A stretch of DNA of 64,000 nt from Pseudarthrobacter enclensis (GTDB taxonomy: Bacteria > Actinomycetota > Actinomycetes > Actinomycetales > Micrococcaceae), in assembly GCF_001457025.1 (NCBI RefSeq), contig NZ_KQ758604.1:248001-312000 (forward strand). Direction: 5' to 3'. Positions 16,983 to 25,247 of the stretch are shown here, piece by piece. Position numbers and translations under genes: made by a program. Each line of letters opens with the position of its first letter. Within the stretch, counting starts at the first letter, position 1. Under the pieces are notes generated by a model. The model was given only the letters and a program-made list of their open reading frames with translations. It was not told the DNA's origin and did not search any database.

Positions 16983-18581
16983 TTACTTGTAAAGGCCTTC
17001 GCCACCGATGCGCTTGTTGGTGGGCAGGTAGCCGAACGGGCCGAGGCCGCTCTGGCCGAAGCTGCGGTCAACCTGGGTCACGCCGTTCTTGAAGTTGATC
17101 TTCACGGTGGGCGACAGGGAGCCGCCGCGGACGCCATTGACGTTGTCGATGAACGACTGCACCAGGCCGCCCGGCTGGACGTAGTGCGAGTAGGCCTGGA
17201 ACTGGCGGCCGTTCTGCTGTCCCGAGATGGTGCCGCTCGGGTTGTTGGCCGGCAGGTTGAGGTCGGTCGGCGAGCCGAGGGCCAGGCCGCTGTTGTTCAC
17301 CGGCTGGTAGTCGGAGCGGACGCCGTCGCCCACGAAGCCGTAGACGCCGTCGGGACCGCGCATGCCGTCCGCGTAGGTGAACTGGTGGCTGATCGTGTAC
17401 AGGTAGTACTTGTTCTTGCCGTTTTCATTCTGGATGAAGATCTGCGGACGCTCAGTCTGGTCGTTGACGCAGTTGGCGGAGAGGATCGGCGGCAGGAAGG
17501 ACCACTTGGTCAGGTCCTTGTTGTCAGCCACAGCCAGGCCCACGTTGGCGGTCTGGTACTTGGCGCCGCTGTTCTGGACATCCGTCAGGCTCTCGGCGTG
17601 CGGGTCGCCGGGCTGGTAGCCCAGGTCTTCGCCCTTGCACTGGTAATCGCCGCGGGTGCCGGCGGTGTTGCCTTCGAAAACCATGAAGGTCTTGCCGGGG
17701 TGGGCAGGGTCGGCGAAGGTGTACGGGTCGCGGAAAGCGAAACCGGGGTTCTGCGCCTTGGTCTGGTACATCTTGCCGTCCGGTTCCAGCAGCTTGGTGT
17801 GCTGGAAACCGTCGAAGGTCACGCCGTTCTTGTCCGCGTGGATGTTGCCCAGCGCCTTGGCGATGGCGGCGTCCGGGGCGATGCCGCCGCCGCCTGCGTT
17901 GCGTTCCGCCACATCGTGGAAGGTGGTGGCCGTGTAGAACACGTTCACGTGGTTGCCCTGCTCCAGGCGGGTGGAGCCGGACCATTCGGTGTTGCCGATG
18001 GACGTGTTGTCCATGAACAGGTGACCGCCGTAGTTCCACTTGTCCTTGGCCGGGTCGGCGTTGGTCTTGCGGAAGAAGTACCCGATGCGGGCGTTCCAGT
18101 GGCGCTGGTCGAAACCGTAGCCTGCATGGCGGTCGGCCACCAGGGAGAAGATGACGTCCCAGCCCTTGTAGCTGATCTGGTTGGCGTTCTCATCCGTCAG
18201 GGACCAGGTGTCCCAGACCCAGACGTCATCGTTCATCTGAGGGAAATCCTCGGGGATTTCCGGCATGGTGACGTCGGGACTCATCGAGTTCTGGCCCGGG
18301 GCGACGTTGGGGTTGCTCTGGGCCATGATCTGCTTGGCGTCGGCGCGGGTCCACTTGGACGTGAAGTCCGACGCCGGATCGAAGGCCTGCTGTGAGTGCT
18401 TGCTGGGCAGCGGGAACCCCGGGGTGGGGGCCGGAAGCTGCTGCGTGGACGGCGGGTCGGCAGGTTCGTTGGCCTGCGCCGCAGGGACGGCCAGGAATGC
18501 CGAGGCAGCAACGGAGGCCGCCAGGGCGGCGGCAGCTGTGCGCCACCGCAGCGTCCGGGGTGGTTGGGGGTGCTTGTGCAT
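16983..18581 (-). CDS. Levansucrase (GH68), secreted
   Basis: 532-residue extracellular fructosyltransferase that splits sucrose and builds levan or fructo-oligosaccharides. A signal peptide of about 37 residues ends at VPAAQA. The GH68 catalytic triad is visible: nucleophile D124 in VWDTW, transition-state stabiliser D285 in FRDPYTF, and acid/base E377 in QTERPQ. ATG at 18581 is chosen because it opens the signal peptide; longer in-frame starts would add a Pro/Arg-rich run with no signal character. A LacI-type operator lies upstream at 18840. Levan versus inulin linkage cannot be read from these motifs. Confidence 0.93.
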   Translation of the reverse strand: MHKHPQPPRTLRWRTAAAALAASVAASAFLAVPAAQANEPADPPSTQQLPAPTPGFPLPSKHSQQAFDPASDFTSKWTRADAKQIMAQSNPNVAPGQNSMSPDVTMPEIPEDFPQMNDDVWVWDTWSLTDENANQISYKGWDVIFSLVADRHAGYGFDQRHWNARIGYFFRKTNADPAKDKWNYGGHLFMDNTSIGNTEWSGSTRLEQGNHVNVFYTATTFHDVAERNAGGGGIAPDAAIAKALGNIHADKNGVTFDGFQHTKLLEPDGKMYQTKAQNPGFAFRDPYTFADPAHPGKTFMVFEGNTAGTRGDYQCKGEDLGYQPGDPHAESLTDVQNSGAKYQTANVGLAVADNKDLTKWSFLPPILSANCVNDQTERPQIFIQNENGKNKYYLYTISHQFTYADGMRGPDGVYGFVGDGVRSDYQPVNNSGLALGSPTDLNLPANNPSGTISGQQNGRQFQAYSHYVQPGGLVQSFIDNVNGVRGGSLSPTVKINFKNGVTQVDRSFGQSGLGPFGYLPTNKRIGGEGLYK

Positions 18582-19173
18582 TTTTGCTCTTCTCGCGGAG
18601 TACAAACTGTTCGTGGAAGACGGGCGGTTGCCCTCTGCCCCCGCACTCCGGCGACCCCCGGCAACACGGCATGTGTCATCGGGGACGCCGTTGTATTGGG
18701 GGTGCGGGACCTGGGTGGAGTCCCTGAGCGGGCCCTGCTGACATTCGGGGATGTCCGGGCCGATGACAACGCTAGGCAAGGCCCGCGGGACATTTCAAAC
18801 CGTGTTTCAGAACCGCGAAAACCTAGTTTGACTCACAAATGCAAGCGCTTACGCATCCCAAGGCGCGCGCGTGCCACAACGTTTTTTCGGAGTCAAATGT
18901 TTCACATGTCTGACAAATCTGTTGTGAACCTCACGCAGCATCCGGCATCACCCAGGCCTCCAGGTCGCGGGCAGGACCGCGGCAGTAGAGTGGTTGGCCC
19001 CGAAAGACAGGTAGCGGACACTCACGATGCATTAACCCAGCGAATATATTTTGGGAGCAGTCGGCCAGCCAGTGGCTGGGATGGCAGACAGAAACGCCCG
19101 TTACGGTTTCGACGGGCCATTTCCGGGTATGGGGGTGGGCCGGCAAGCCGCTGTTGTGAATCGAGAAAATCGC
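18582..19173. other. Divergent intergenic region, levansucrase/polysaccharide deacetylase
   Basis: 592 bp without a convincing gene; short frames here lack ribosome sites and family features. The region holds the LacI-type site at 18840-18853. In the levansucrase direction, TTGAAA and TAGCGT boxes 18 bp apart (about 18771-18800) could be its promoter. AT content rises around 18825-18910 and 19040-19060, in keeping with regulatory DNA. The long leader suggests both flanking genes are regulated. Confidence 0.5.
18840..18853. promoter_or_regulatory. LacI/cre-type operator upstream of levansucrase
   Basis: TGCAAGCGCTTACG differs from TGNAARCGNTTNCA only at the last base and from the site at 12629 at two positions. 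It is 258 bp upstream of the levansucrase start and 320 bp upstream of the deacetylase start. Its distance from the levansucrase promoter candidate is larger than usual for simple repression, so looping or a nearer unseen promoter is possible. Confidence 0.55.
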
Positions 19174-21717
19174 ATGGAACGATCAATGCAGCGCGCCCCG
19201 AAAGGCGAGGCCCTGCAGAAACCCCCTCCGCCGCCCCAGAGCCGCTGGAGAATCCCCACGTTTACGGGCCGCAGGCTCAGCCGGTCGCTCAAGACCGGAC
19301 GGACAGCCGGAACCGCACTTGGAACAACCCTGTTGGTCCTTTCCACCTTCATCAGCACCGTCGCCCTCGCCCCTGCCGCCCAGGCTGCAGACCCGCTCGT
19401 GGTGACCCTGACCTTCGACGACGCCCACGCGGACCAGCTCGGGGCCGCCGCCTACATGAATGCCAAGGGTTTGAAGGGCACGTTCTATGTGCCCTCCGGC
19501 TACCTGAATGCCGACGGCTCCCACATGAGCACCGCCCAGGCGCTCGCCCTGCAGACGGCGGGCAACGAAATCGGTGGCCACAGTGTTACCCACGCGGACC
19601 TGGCGTTCGCCGATACCGGCGAAGTCACCCGGCAAATCTGCAACGACCGCATCAGCCTGCGGGACCTGGGCTTCCGCATCACCAGCTTCGCCTATCCGTA
19701 CGCTTCCTCGACGCCGGCCATCGAAAGCATCGCCAACACTTGCGGCTACAACAGCGCCCGCGGCCTGGGCGACATCGCCAGCCACACTCCCGGGAGCGAA
19801 ACCTTCCCGCTGGCTGAGACCATCCCTCCGGCGGACCCTTTCCTGACGAAGGCCCCGGACCAGGTCGACAACACGTGGACCCTCCAGAACCTGGAGGACC
19901 TGACCCTCAAGGCACAGCCCGGCGGCGGGTGGATCCAGTACACGTTCCACCACGTCGGGGTCGACACCGAGCCGCTGAACGTGACCACGGCCAACTTCAA
20001 CGCCCTGGTCGATTTCCTGGCCGCTGAACAGAGCGCCGGGCGGATCATCGTCAAGACGGTGGACCAGGTCATCGGCGGTGCGGTCAAGAACAACGCGGCA
20101 GGGCCGCAGCCGCCGGCGCCGCTGACGTCAGGAAACCTCATCCGCAATCCGGGCTTCGAAACTGCTGGCCCCATTGCCGGGGATGCCCCGTATTGCTGGG
20201 TTCCCGGCGGTTACGGTACCAATGCCTACACCTACAGCACTGTGGGGGCCGCGCACAGCGGCACGGCTGCGCAGCAGCTGGTGGTGTCCTCCTACCAAAG
20301 CGGCAACGCAAAGGTGCTGCCACCGCTCGATACCGGCCAGTGCACGCCTACGGTGACACCCGGCCAGCGGTACACCATGTCCGGTTGGTACACCTCCACG
20401 GCCAACACGCAGTTCGAGCTGTACTACCGGATAGGTTCCGGCAACTGGCAGTACTGGACCTCCAGCCCCTACTTCGGGCCTGCGTCCACGTTTACCCAGG
20501 CCACATGGACATCGCCGGCGGTCCCGGCGGGAGCCACGGCCATGAGCATGGCCCTGACCCTGTTCAGCACGGGCACGCTGGTGACTGACGACTACAGCCT
20601 GACCAAGGCCGCCGTTGACCCGGGCGCTTTCCAGCCGATGACTCCGGTACGCCTGCTTGACACCCGGACCAGCGGCGGACCCGTCGGCCCCAAGGGGACC
20701 GTGTCCTTCCAGGTAGGCGGCGCCAGCGGCATTCCCACTAATGTTGCCGCCGTAACCTTCAACCTGACCGTGACGAATCCGACGTCCAACGGCTTCATCA
20801 CCGCCTACGCTTCAGGTACCACCCGCCCCAACGCATCCAACCTGAACTACGACACCGGGCAGACCATCCCCAACAGCGTCACTGTCCCGGTGGGAGCGGA
20901 TGGAAAGGTCACCCTGTACAGCGAGTCCCTGGGCACAGCGCAGCTGATCGCCGATGTGTCCGGCTACTACGCGGCAGGAACACCGGTGGCCGGCGGAGCT
21001 TTCCGGTCTGTGGCACCGTCAAGGTTCCTGGACACCCGTAACACGGGAACGCCCGTGGGTCCGAAGGGCACCGTATCCTTCCAGGTGGGCGGCAACAGCG
21101 GCATCCCGGCAGGCGTTTCGGCAGTGACCTTCAACCTCACCGTCGCCAACTCCACCTCGAACGGGTTTGTCACCGCCTATGCCTCCGGGACGTCCATCCC
21201 CACGGCATCGAACCTGAACTACGACAAGGGCCAGATTGTCCCCAACAGGGTCACGGTTCCCGTGGGAGCGGACGGAAAGGTGTCGCTGTACAACGAATCC
21301 ACAGGGACCGCCCACCTGATCGCGGATGTTTCCGGTTACTACATGTCAGGAGAAGTCACCCTTCCCGGCATGTTCAAGCCGATTGCACCCACCCGGTTCC
21401 TGGACACCAGGTCCGGCAGCCCGGTGGCTGCCAACGGAACCATCTCGGTCCAGATCGGAAGCGTGAGCGGAGTCCCGGCAACGGCCTCGGCAACGATCTT
21501 CAACCTGACCGTCGCCAACCCGACCCGGAACGGTTTCGTCACGGCCTACCCGTCCGGCGCCAACCTGCCGAACGCCTCCAACGTGAACTACGCCGCCGGG
21601 CAGATTGTCCCGAACAGCGTCACGGTCCCGCTGGGCGGAAACGGCAAGGTCAATCTCACAAACAGCTCAACCGGCACCACACATTTGATCGCCGACGTCT
21701 CGGGGTACTTCCTCTGA
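19174..21717 (+). CDS. Secreted polysaccharide deacetylase with three C-terminal repeats
   Basis: 847-residue extracellular protein. Order: basic N-terminus and signal segment (about 30-70, ending APAAQAAD); NodB-type carbohydrate esterase domain (about 72-300) with TFDDAHAD, HSVTH and FAYPYAS corresponding to its three metal/catalytic motifs; a jelly-roll-like module beginning NLIRNPGFE (about 320-480); and three repeats of about 118 residues, each with an F/LLDTR start and an IADVSGYY/F end. It should N-deacetylate an amino-sugar glycan at the cell surface or in exopolysaccharide. The ATG at 19174 is tentative; 19186 is an alternative. Nearby levansucrase suggests a shared matrix context, but linkage is not proven. 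Confidence 0.88.
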   Translation: MERSMQRAPKGEALQKPPPPPQSRWRIPTFTGRRLSRSLKTGRTAGTALGTTLLVLSTFISTVALAPAAQAADPLVVTLTFDDAHADQLGAAAYMNAKGLKGTFYVPSGYLNADGSHMSTAQALALQTAGNEIGGHSVTHADLAFADTGEVTRQICNDRISLRDLGFRITSFAYPYASSTPAIESIANTCGYNSARGLGDIASHTPGSETFPLAETIPPADPFLTKAPDQVDNTWTLQNLEDLTLKAQPGGGWIQYTFHHVGVDTEPLNVTTANFNALVDFLAAEQSAGRIIVKTVDQVIGGAVKNNAAGPQPPAPLTSGNLIRNPGFETAGPIAGDAPYCWVPGGYGTNAYTYSTVGAAHSGTAAQQLVVSSYQSGNAKVLPPLDTGQCTPTVTPGQRYTMSGWYTSTANTQFELYYRIGSGNWQYWTSSPYFGPASTFTQATWTSPAVPAGATAMSMALTLFSTGTLVTDDYSLTKAAVDPGAFQPMTPVRLLDTRTSGGPVGPKGTVSFQVGGASGIPTNVAAVTFNLTVTNPTSNGFITAYASGTTRPNASNLNYDTGQTIPNSVTVPVGADGKVTLYSESLGTAQLIADVSGYYAAGTPVAGGAFRSVAPSRFLDTRNTGTPVGPKGTVSFQVGGNSGIPAGVSAVTFNLTVANSTSNGFVTAYASGTSIPTASNLNYDKGQIVPNRVTVPVGADGKVSLYNESTGTAHLIADVSGYYMSGEVTLPGMFKPIAPTRFLDTRSGSPVAANGTISVQIGSVSGVPATASATIFNLTVANPTRNGFVTAYPSGANLPNASNVNYAAGQIVPNSVTVPLGGNGKVNLTNSSTGTTHLIADVSGYFL
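20629..21714 (+). repeat. Three tandem repeats encoding surface-protein modules
   Basis: Three coding repeats begin at about 20629, 21001 and 21373, 372 bp apart in each case. Each encodes the order LDTR, GVPxxxxAxxFNLTVxNxTxNGF, ASN(L/V)NY, P(N)xVTVPxGxxGKV, ADVSGYY. Units 1 and 2 are closer to each other than to unit 3, which lacks the GPKGTVSFQVGG wording. Modules of this type end many secreted actinobacterial proteins; a binding or adhesion role is inference. Confidence 0.85.
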
Positions 21718-21751
21718 CAGAAGCAGGTGCGTAAACCGGATTGACCCCTCA

Positions 21752-21803
21752 GCTGCTCCCCGGCAGCCGGACCGCAGTTCCAGGTCCGGCACCGGGGAGC
21801 AGC
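21752..21803 (+). terminator. Hairpin after polysaccharide deacetylase gene
   Basis: Arms GCTGCTCCCCGG (21752-21763) and CCGGGGAGCAGC (21792-21803) pair perfectly, and an inner GCCGGACC/GGTCCGGC stem extends them with a small bulge. It starts 35 bp after the stop codon. There is no U-tract, so termination may be partial or Rho-assisted. Confidence 0.6.
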
Positions 21804-21980
21804 CGTGTCCGGGGGAGGGCCTGCTGCCGGAGATCAGAAGCTTGTCCGCAAAACTCCGCCGTCAAGGTTCTGCTCAGCGAACAAGGTTCTGAGCCACGGG
21901 CAGGGCGGGGACCGCCGGCCCCAGGGACGTTGGGCGTTAAAGCAGAAAAGCACCAGTTCCGCAGAACTGATGCTTCCCAG

Positions 21981-22056
21981 TGGTGGCTCCGACCGGCGTC
22001 GATCCGGTGACCTTTCGATTTTCAGTCGAACGCTCTACCAACTGAGCTACAGAGCC
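21981..22056 (-). tRNA. tRNA-Phe (GAA)
   Basis: 76-nt cloverleaf read on the minus strand: acceptor GGCTCTG pairs with CGGAGCC, the D arm is GCTC..GAGC, the anticodon loop is CTGAAAA with GAA, and the T loop GATCGACGC is present. The CCA end is encoded. First of three tRNAs on this strand. Confidence 0.95.
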
Positions 22057-22104
22057 TAGGTGACTAGTCACCTTGAGAGCCGGAATTGCTTCCAACAATC
22101 AGAG

Positions 22105-22178
22105 CGACCCTGACGGGACTTGAACCCGCGACCTCCGCCGTGACAGGGCGGCGCGCTAACCAACTGCGCTACAGGGCC
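22105..22178 (-). tRNA. tRNA-Asp (GTC)
   Basis: 74-nt cloverleaf on the minus strand with acceptor GGCCCTG/CAGGGTC (one G-U pair), D loop AGTTGGTTAGC, anticodon loop CTGTCAC with GTC, and TTCAAGTCC in the T loop. CCA is not encoded. It lies 48 bp upstream of tRNA-Phe in transcription order. Confidence 0.95.
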
Positions 22179-22271
22179 TTGCGTTTCTTGCTTCTGCAGT
22201 ATCGCTACCGCATTTTTTCAAGGCCTCCAGCCTACCAGACTTTTTTAGTCTGTTTGACCAGCTTCCTTGCG

Positions 22272-22344
22272 TACCCCCAACGGGATTCGAACCCGTGCCG
22301 CCGCCGTGAAAGGGCGGTGTCCTAGGCCGCTAGACGATGGGGGC
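22272..22344 (-). tRNA. tRNA-Glu (TTC)
   Basis: 73-nt cloverleaf on the minus strand with acceptor GCCCCCA/TGGGGGT, anticodon loop CTTTCAC with TTC, and T loop TTCGAATCC. CCA is not encoded. Glu, Asp and Phe are in the same direction and may be one transcript. Confidence 0.95.
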
Positions 22345-22509
22345 CAGAACCTGTCCGGAACAAAATAAAAGGCGTAAAGCGAGGCTTTCCGTCTTTGTCC
22401 TCTGCGTTTCTCCGAACGGGACTCCACAACTATAGGGCCTAGTCGCGGATTATCCAAAATCGGCCAAAGACCCCGTGCCTGAACAGGAAGAACGGGTGAA
22501 GATGGACGG

Positions 22510-23535
22510 ATGGATGCCGTAGCAGCGCTCAATGAGATCGCCTTCTGGCTGGAGCGCGGACGCGCCGCCACCTTCAAGGTCCAGGCCTTCCGGAAGGCCG
22601 CCGCCGCCATCGGCAGCCTGCCACCCGACGAGGTCGCCGCCAGGGCACGGACCGGCCGGCTGAAATCGATGAAGGGCATTGGCGACAGGACCTTCCAGGT
22701 GATCCAGCAGGCCGTTGAGGGATCCGTCCCGGAGTACCTGGCCGACCTCCGCGACAAGGGAGCCGCGCCCCTGGCCGCAGGCGGAGCCAGCGTCCGGAAC
22801 GCCCTGCGCGGGGACCTGCACAGCCACAGCGACTGGTCCGACGGCGGATCCCCCATCGAGGCCATGGTCGCCGCCGCGGAGGTTCTTGGACGGGAGTACC
22901 TGGCCCTGACCGACCACTCCCCCAACCTCACTATCGCCAACGGGCTGTCCGTCGAACGCCTCACGGATCAACTCGACGTGGTGGATGCCATCAATGCCGC
23001 CGCCGGTGGGGAGAACGGCAAGGTCAGGCTGCTGGCCGGCATCGAGGTGGACATCCTGGAATCAGGGCGGCTGGACCAGGAGCCGGAGATGCTGGACAGG
23101 CTGGACATCGTGGTGGCCAGCGTCCATTCCAAGCTTCGGGCAGACCGGAAGACCATGACGGAGAGGATGCTCGGCGGCATCACGGCACCGCACACCAACA
23201 TCCTGGGCCACTGCACCGGCCGCCTGGTGGAAGGCGGGCGAGGGACGCGGCCGCAGTCCGAATTCGATGCGGCAGAGGTCTTTGCCGCCTGCGCCGAGAA
23301 CAATGTTGCGGTGGAAATCAATTCCCGCCCGGAACGGCAGGACCCCCCGGACAACCTGATCCAGCTGGCCCTTGAAGCAGGCTGCCTGTTTTCGATCGAC
23401 AGCGACGCCCACGCCCCTGGGCAGCTTGATTTCCTGCAGTATGGGGCCGAACGGGCCGAGCGAAACAACGTCCCGCTCGAGCGCATCATCACCACTTGGC
23501 CGGTGGACAAGCTCCTGGAGTGGGCTGCGAAGTAG
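22510..23535 (+). CDS. PolX-like protein lacking the polymerase palm (HhH + PHP)
   Basis: 341-residue protein in two parts. Residues 1-85 look like the N-terminal 8-kDa region of family X DNA polymerases (IAFWLERGRAATFKVQAFRKA, then a helix-hairpin-helix at SMKGIGDRTFQVIQ). Residues 98-340 are a PHP metallophosphoesterase domain: DLHSHSDWSDG, LALTDHS, GIEVDIL, ILGHCTGR, EINSRP and SIDSDAHAP give the full set of metal-ligand motifs. The catalytic nucleotidyltransferase domain that separates these in PolX (about 570 residues) is absent. Likely a nuclease or phosphoesterase acting on DNA ends; no polymerase activity is expected. Confidence 0.88.
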   Translation: MDAVAALNEIAFWLERGRAATFKVQAFRKAAAAIGSLPPDEVAARARTGRLKSMKGIGDRTFQVIQQAVEGSVPEYLADLRDKGAAPLAAGGASVRNALRGDLHSHSDWSDGGSPIEAMVAAAEVLGREYLALTDHSPNLTIANGLSVERLTDQLDVVDAINAAAGGENGKVRLLAGIEVDILESGRLDQEPEMLDRLDIVVASVHSKLRADRKTMTERMLGGITAPHTNILGHCTGRLVEGGRGTRPQSEFDAAEVFAACAENNVAVEINSRPERQDPPDNLIQLALEAGCLFSIDSDAHAPGQLDFLQYGAERAERNNVPLERIITTWPVDKLLEWAAK

Positions 23536-23652
23536 CCCGCCGCCCACTGCCGCCCCGCCAAGGGAGACTCCGGAACAACTTTGGCAGGATGTTGGCCACA
23601 CGTGACCGATTTCCGCCAGTCCCGCAGGGTGCCGCACGGCTACATTGGCTTC

Positions 23653-24618
23653 ATGCCCTCCAGAGTTTCCATGAGAAAGCCCGCCGCACCGTCGGCGGCG
23701 GCTCCTGTCACCGCCTTGGGAATCGCGGCCATGGTGGCCACCGTGGTGCTGTGGGCGTCGGCATTCGTGGGAATCCGCGCCATCGGGCCCCACTTCTCTC
23801 CCGGCTCGCTGACGCTGGGCAGGCTGGCGGTTGCCGCCGTCGTACTGGGCTTCGTGGCGCTGCCGAAGCTGATCAAAAGCCGGCTTGTCCCCCGGGGGCG
23901 GGAATGGTGGCCGATCGTGGCCTACGGGGTCATGTGGTTTGGGGGCTACAACGTTGCGTTGAATGCCGCGGAGCACGTCCTGGACGCGGGCACGAGCGCA
24001 CTGCTCATCAATGTGAATCCCATTCTGGTGGCCATCATGGCAGGCATCTTCCTCAAGGAAGGCTTCCCGCGGTGGCTGCTGATCGGGAGCACCATCGCCT
24101 TTGCCGGCGTGGCGCTCATCGCCTTGGGCTCCGGGCAGCCCGGCGCCCACGGGGAAAGCCCGACGGCGGACGTTGCCGGCGTGCTGCTCTGCCTCCTGGC
24201 CGCGGTACTCGCCGCGGTCAGCGTCATCATCCAGAAACCGGTCCTGCGGAAGTTCCCGGCGGCGCAGGCCACCTGGTTCGGGATCGTGGTGGGCGCGGCC
24301 TGCTGCCTGCCGTTCGCCGGGCAACTGGTGTCCGAAGTGCAGGCGGCCCCTCCCGCCGCCACCGCGGGGCTGGTGTACCTGGGGGTCTTCCCGACGGCGA
24401 TTGCTTTCACCACGTGGGCTTATGCGCTGTCCCTGGTGGATGCGGGCAAACTGGCTGCCACAACCTACCTGGTGCCCGGCACAACGGTGCTGATTTCCTG
24501 GCTCTTGCTGGGCGAAATCCCCACCACATGGGGCCTGGTGGGCGGCCTGGTCTGCCTGGTGGGCGTCAGCCTGACCCGCCGCCGGACACGGTCCCGCGCA
24601 CGGGGCGCCCGGGACTAA
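23653..24618 (+). CDS. EamA/DMT-family transporter
   Basis: 321-residue membrane protein with ten predicted helices arranged as two EamA repeats. The first has LWASAFVGIRAIGPHFSPG; the second has PTAIAFTTWAYALSLVDAGKLAATTYLVPGT followed by a LLLGEIP motif, both typical of drug/metabolite exporters. Substrate unknown. ATG at 23653 is chosen; 23671 would also fit. The downstream metallopeptidase starts 9 bp after its stop, so the two are probably co-transcribed. Confidence 0.9.
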   Translation: MPSRVSMRKPAAPSAAAPVTALGIAAMVATVVLWASAFVGIRAIGPHFSPGSLTLGRLAVAAVVLGFVALPKLIKSRLVPRGREWWPIVAYGVMWFGGYNVALNAAEHVLDAGTSALLINVNPILVAIMAGIFLKEGFPRWLLIGSTIAFAGVALIALGSGQPGAHGESPTADVAGVLLCLLAAVLAAVSVIIQKPVLRKFPAAQATWFGIVVGAACCLPFAGQLVSEVQAAPPAATAGLVYLGVFPTAIAFTTWAYALSLVDAGKLAATTYLVPGTTVLISWLLLGEIPTTWGLVGGLVCLVGVSLTRRRTRSRARGARD

Positions 24619-24627
24619 AGTCGGAGT

Positions 24628-25056
24628 ATGCCCGCAAGCCTTCCCCCAGGCCTTCCCATCGTTCCGGAGGGCCCGCACGAACCCCTGGGCTTCAGCATGT
24701 CCCCGGACGAGTTCGAGGCCGCAGTCTCCGATGCCCTGGACAGCATCCCGGCCAGGCTGGCCGCGGCCATGGACAACGTGGCCGTCTTCATCGAGGACGA
24801 CTACGTGCCGGGTCCAGGGGAAGACCCTGACACCGTCCTGCTTGGGCTTTACGAAGGCGTCCCCCTGACGGAGCGGGACTCCTGGTGGGACGCGGGGTCA
24901 TTGCCGGACCGCATCACGATCTACCGGGAACCCATCCTGGAGATCTGCGCTTCCCGGGAGGACGTCATCCACGAGGTGGCAGTGACGGTGGTCCATGAGG
25001 TGGCACACCATTTTGGGATATCGGACGAGCGGCTGCATGAGCTGGGGTGGGGCTGA
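24628..25056 (+). CDS. Minimal zinc metallopeptidase (zincin fold)
   Basis: 142-residue protein of the small metallopeptidase family common in actinobacteria. The zinc motif HEVAHHFGISDERLHELGWG closes the protein: an HExxH with a downstream Asp as third-ligand candidate. The N-terminal half contains the family pattern FEAAVSDALDSIP and VAVFIEDDY, with ITIYREPI in the middle. No signal peptide, so it is likely cytoplasmic. Biological substrate unknown. Confidence 0.88.
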   Translation: MPASLPPGLPIVPEGPHEPLGFSMSPDEFEAAVSDALDSIPARLAAAMDNVAVFIEDDYVPGPGEDPDTVLLGLYEGVPLTERDSWWDAGSLPDRITIYREPILEICASREDVIHEVAVTVVHEVAHHFGISDERLHELGWG

Positions 25057-25145
25057 ATCCCACGACACGCCGTACGCACCGTCACCTGCACTCAGCCATG
25101 TGTGATTACTGTTATTGATGTGACACCTGTTGCCATTGCGCAAAG

Positions 25146-25202
25146 GGTGACGTAGCCTCGGACGTGCTGGCGAGCTGCCGAGGAACACTGCCGTGTGTCA
25201 CC
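25146..25202 (+). promoter_or_regulatory. Foldable leader upstream of NlpC/P60 gene
   Basis: Nested complementary segments are visible: GGTGAC (25146-25151) with GTCACC (25197-25202) outside, and CCTCGG (25156-25161) with CCGAGG (25178-25183) inside. The structure ends 45 nt before the chosen ATG. Genes for wall hydrolases in actinobacteria are often controlled by c-di-AMP (ydaO-type) riboswitches, but the usual conserved ydaO boxes are not clearly recognisable here. Confidence 0.35.
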
Positions 25203-25247
25203 ACCAGGGCCTCACTCCCAGCCCCAAGCGCTGCGAGGTTTGTGCCC

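Noticed and set aside
16911..18395. 494-codon plus-strand frame over the levansucrase gene
   Set aside because: The opposite strand has the full GH68 triad and a signal peptide; this frame is Val/Gly/Arg-rich shadow sequence.
21981..22344. tRNA cluster as an integration site for a mobile element
   Set aside because: No integrase gene, no direct repeat of a tRNA 3' end and no change in base composition nearby.
23062..24678. 538-codon minus-strand frame opposite the PHP and EamA genes
   Set aside because: No ribosome site or motifs, and both opposite genes are clear.
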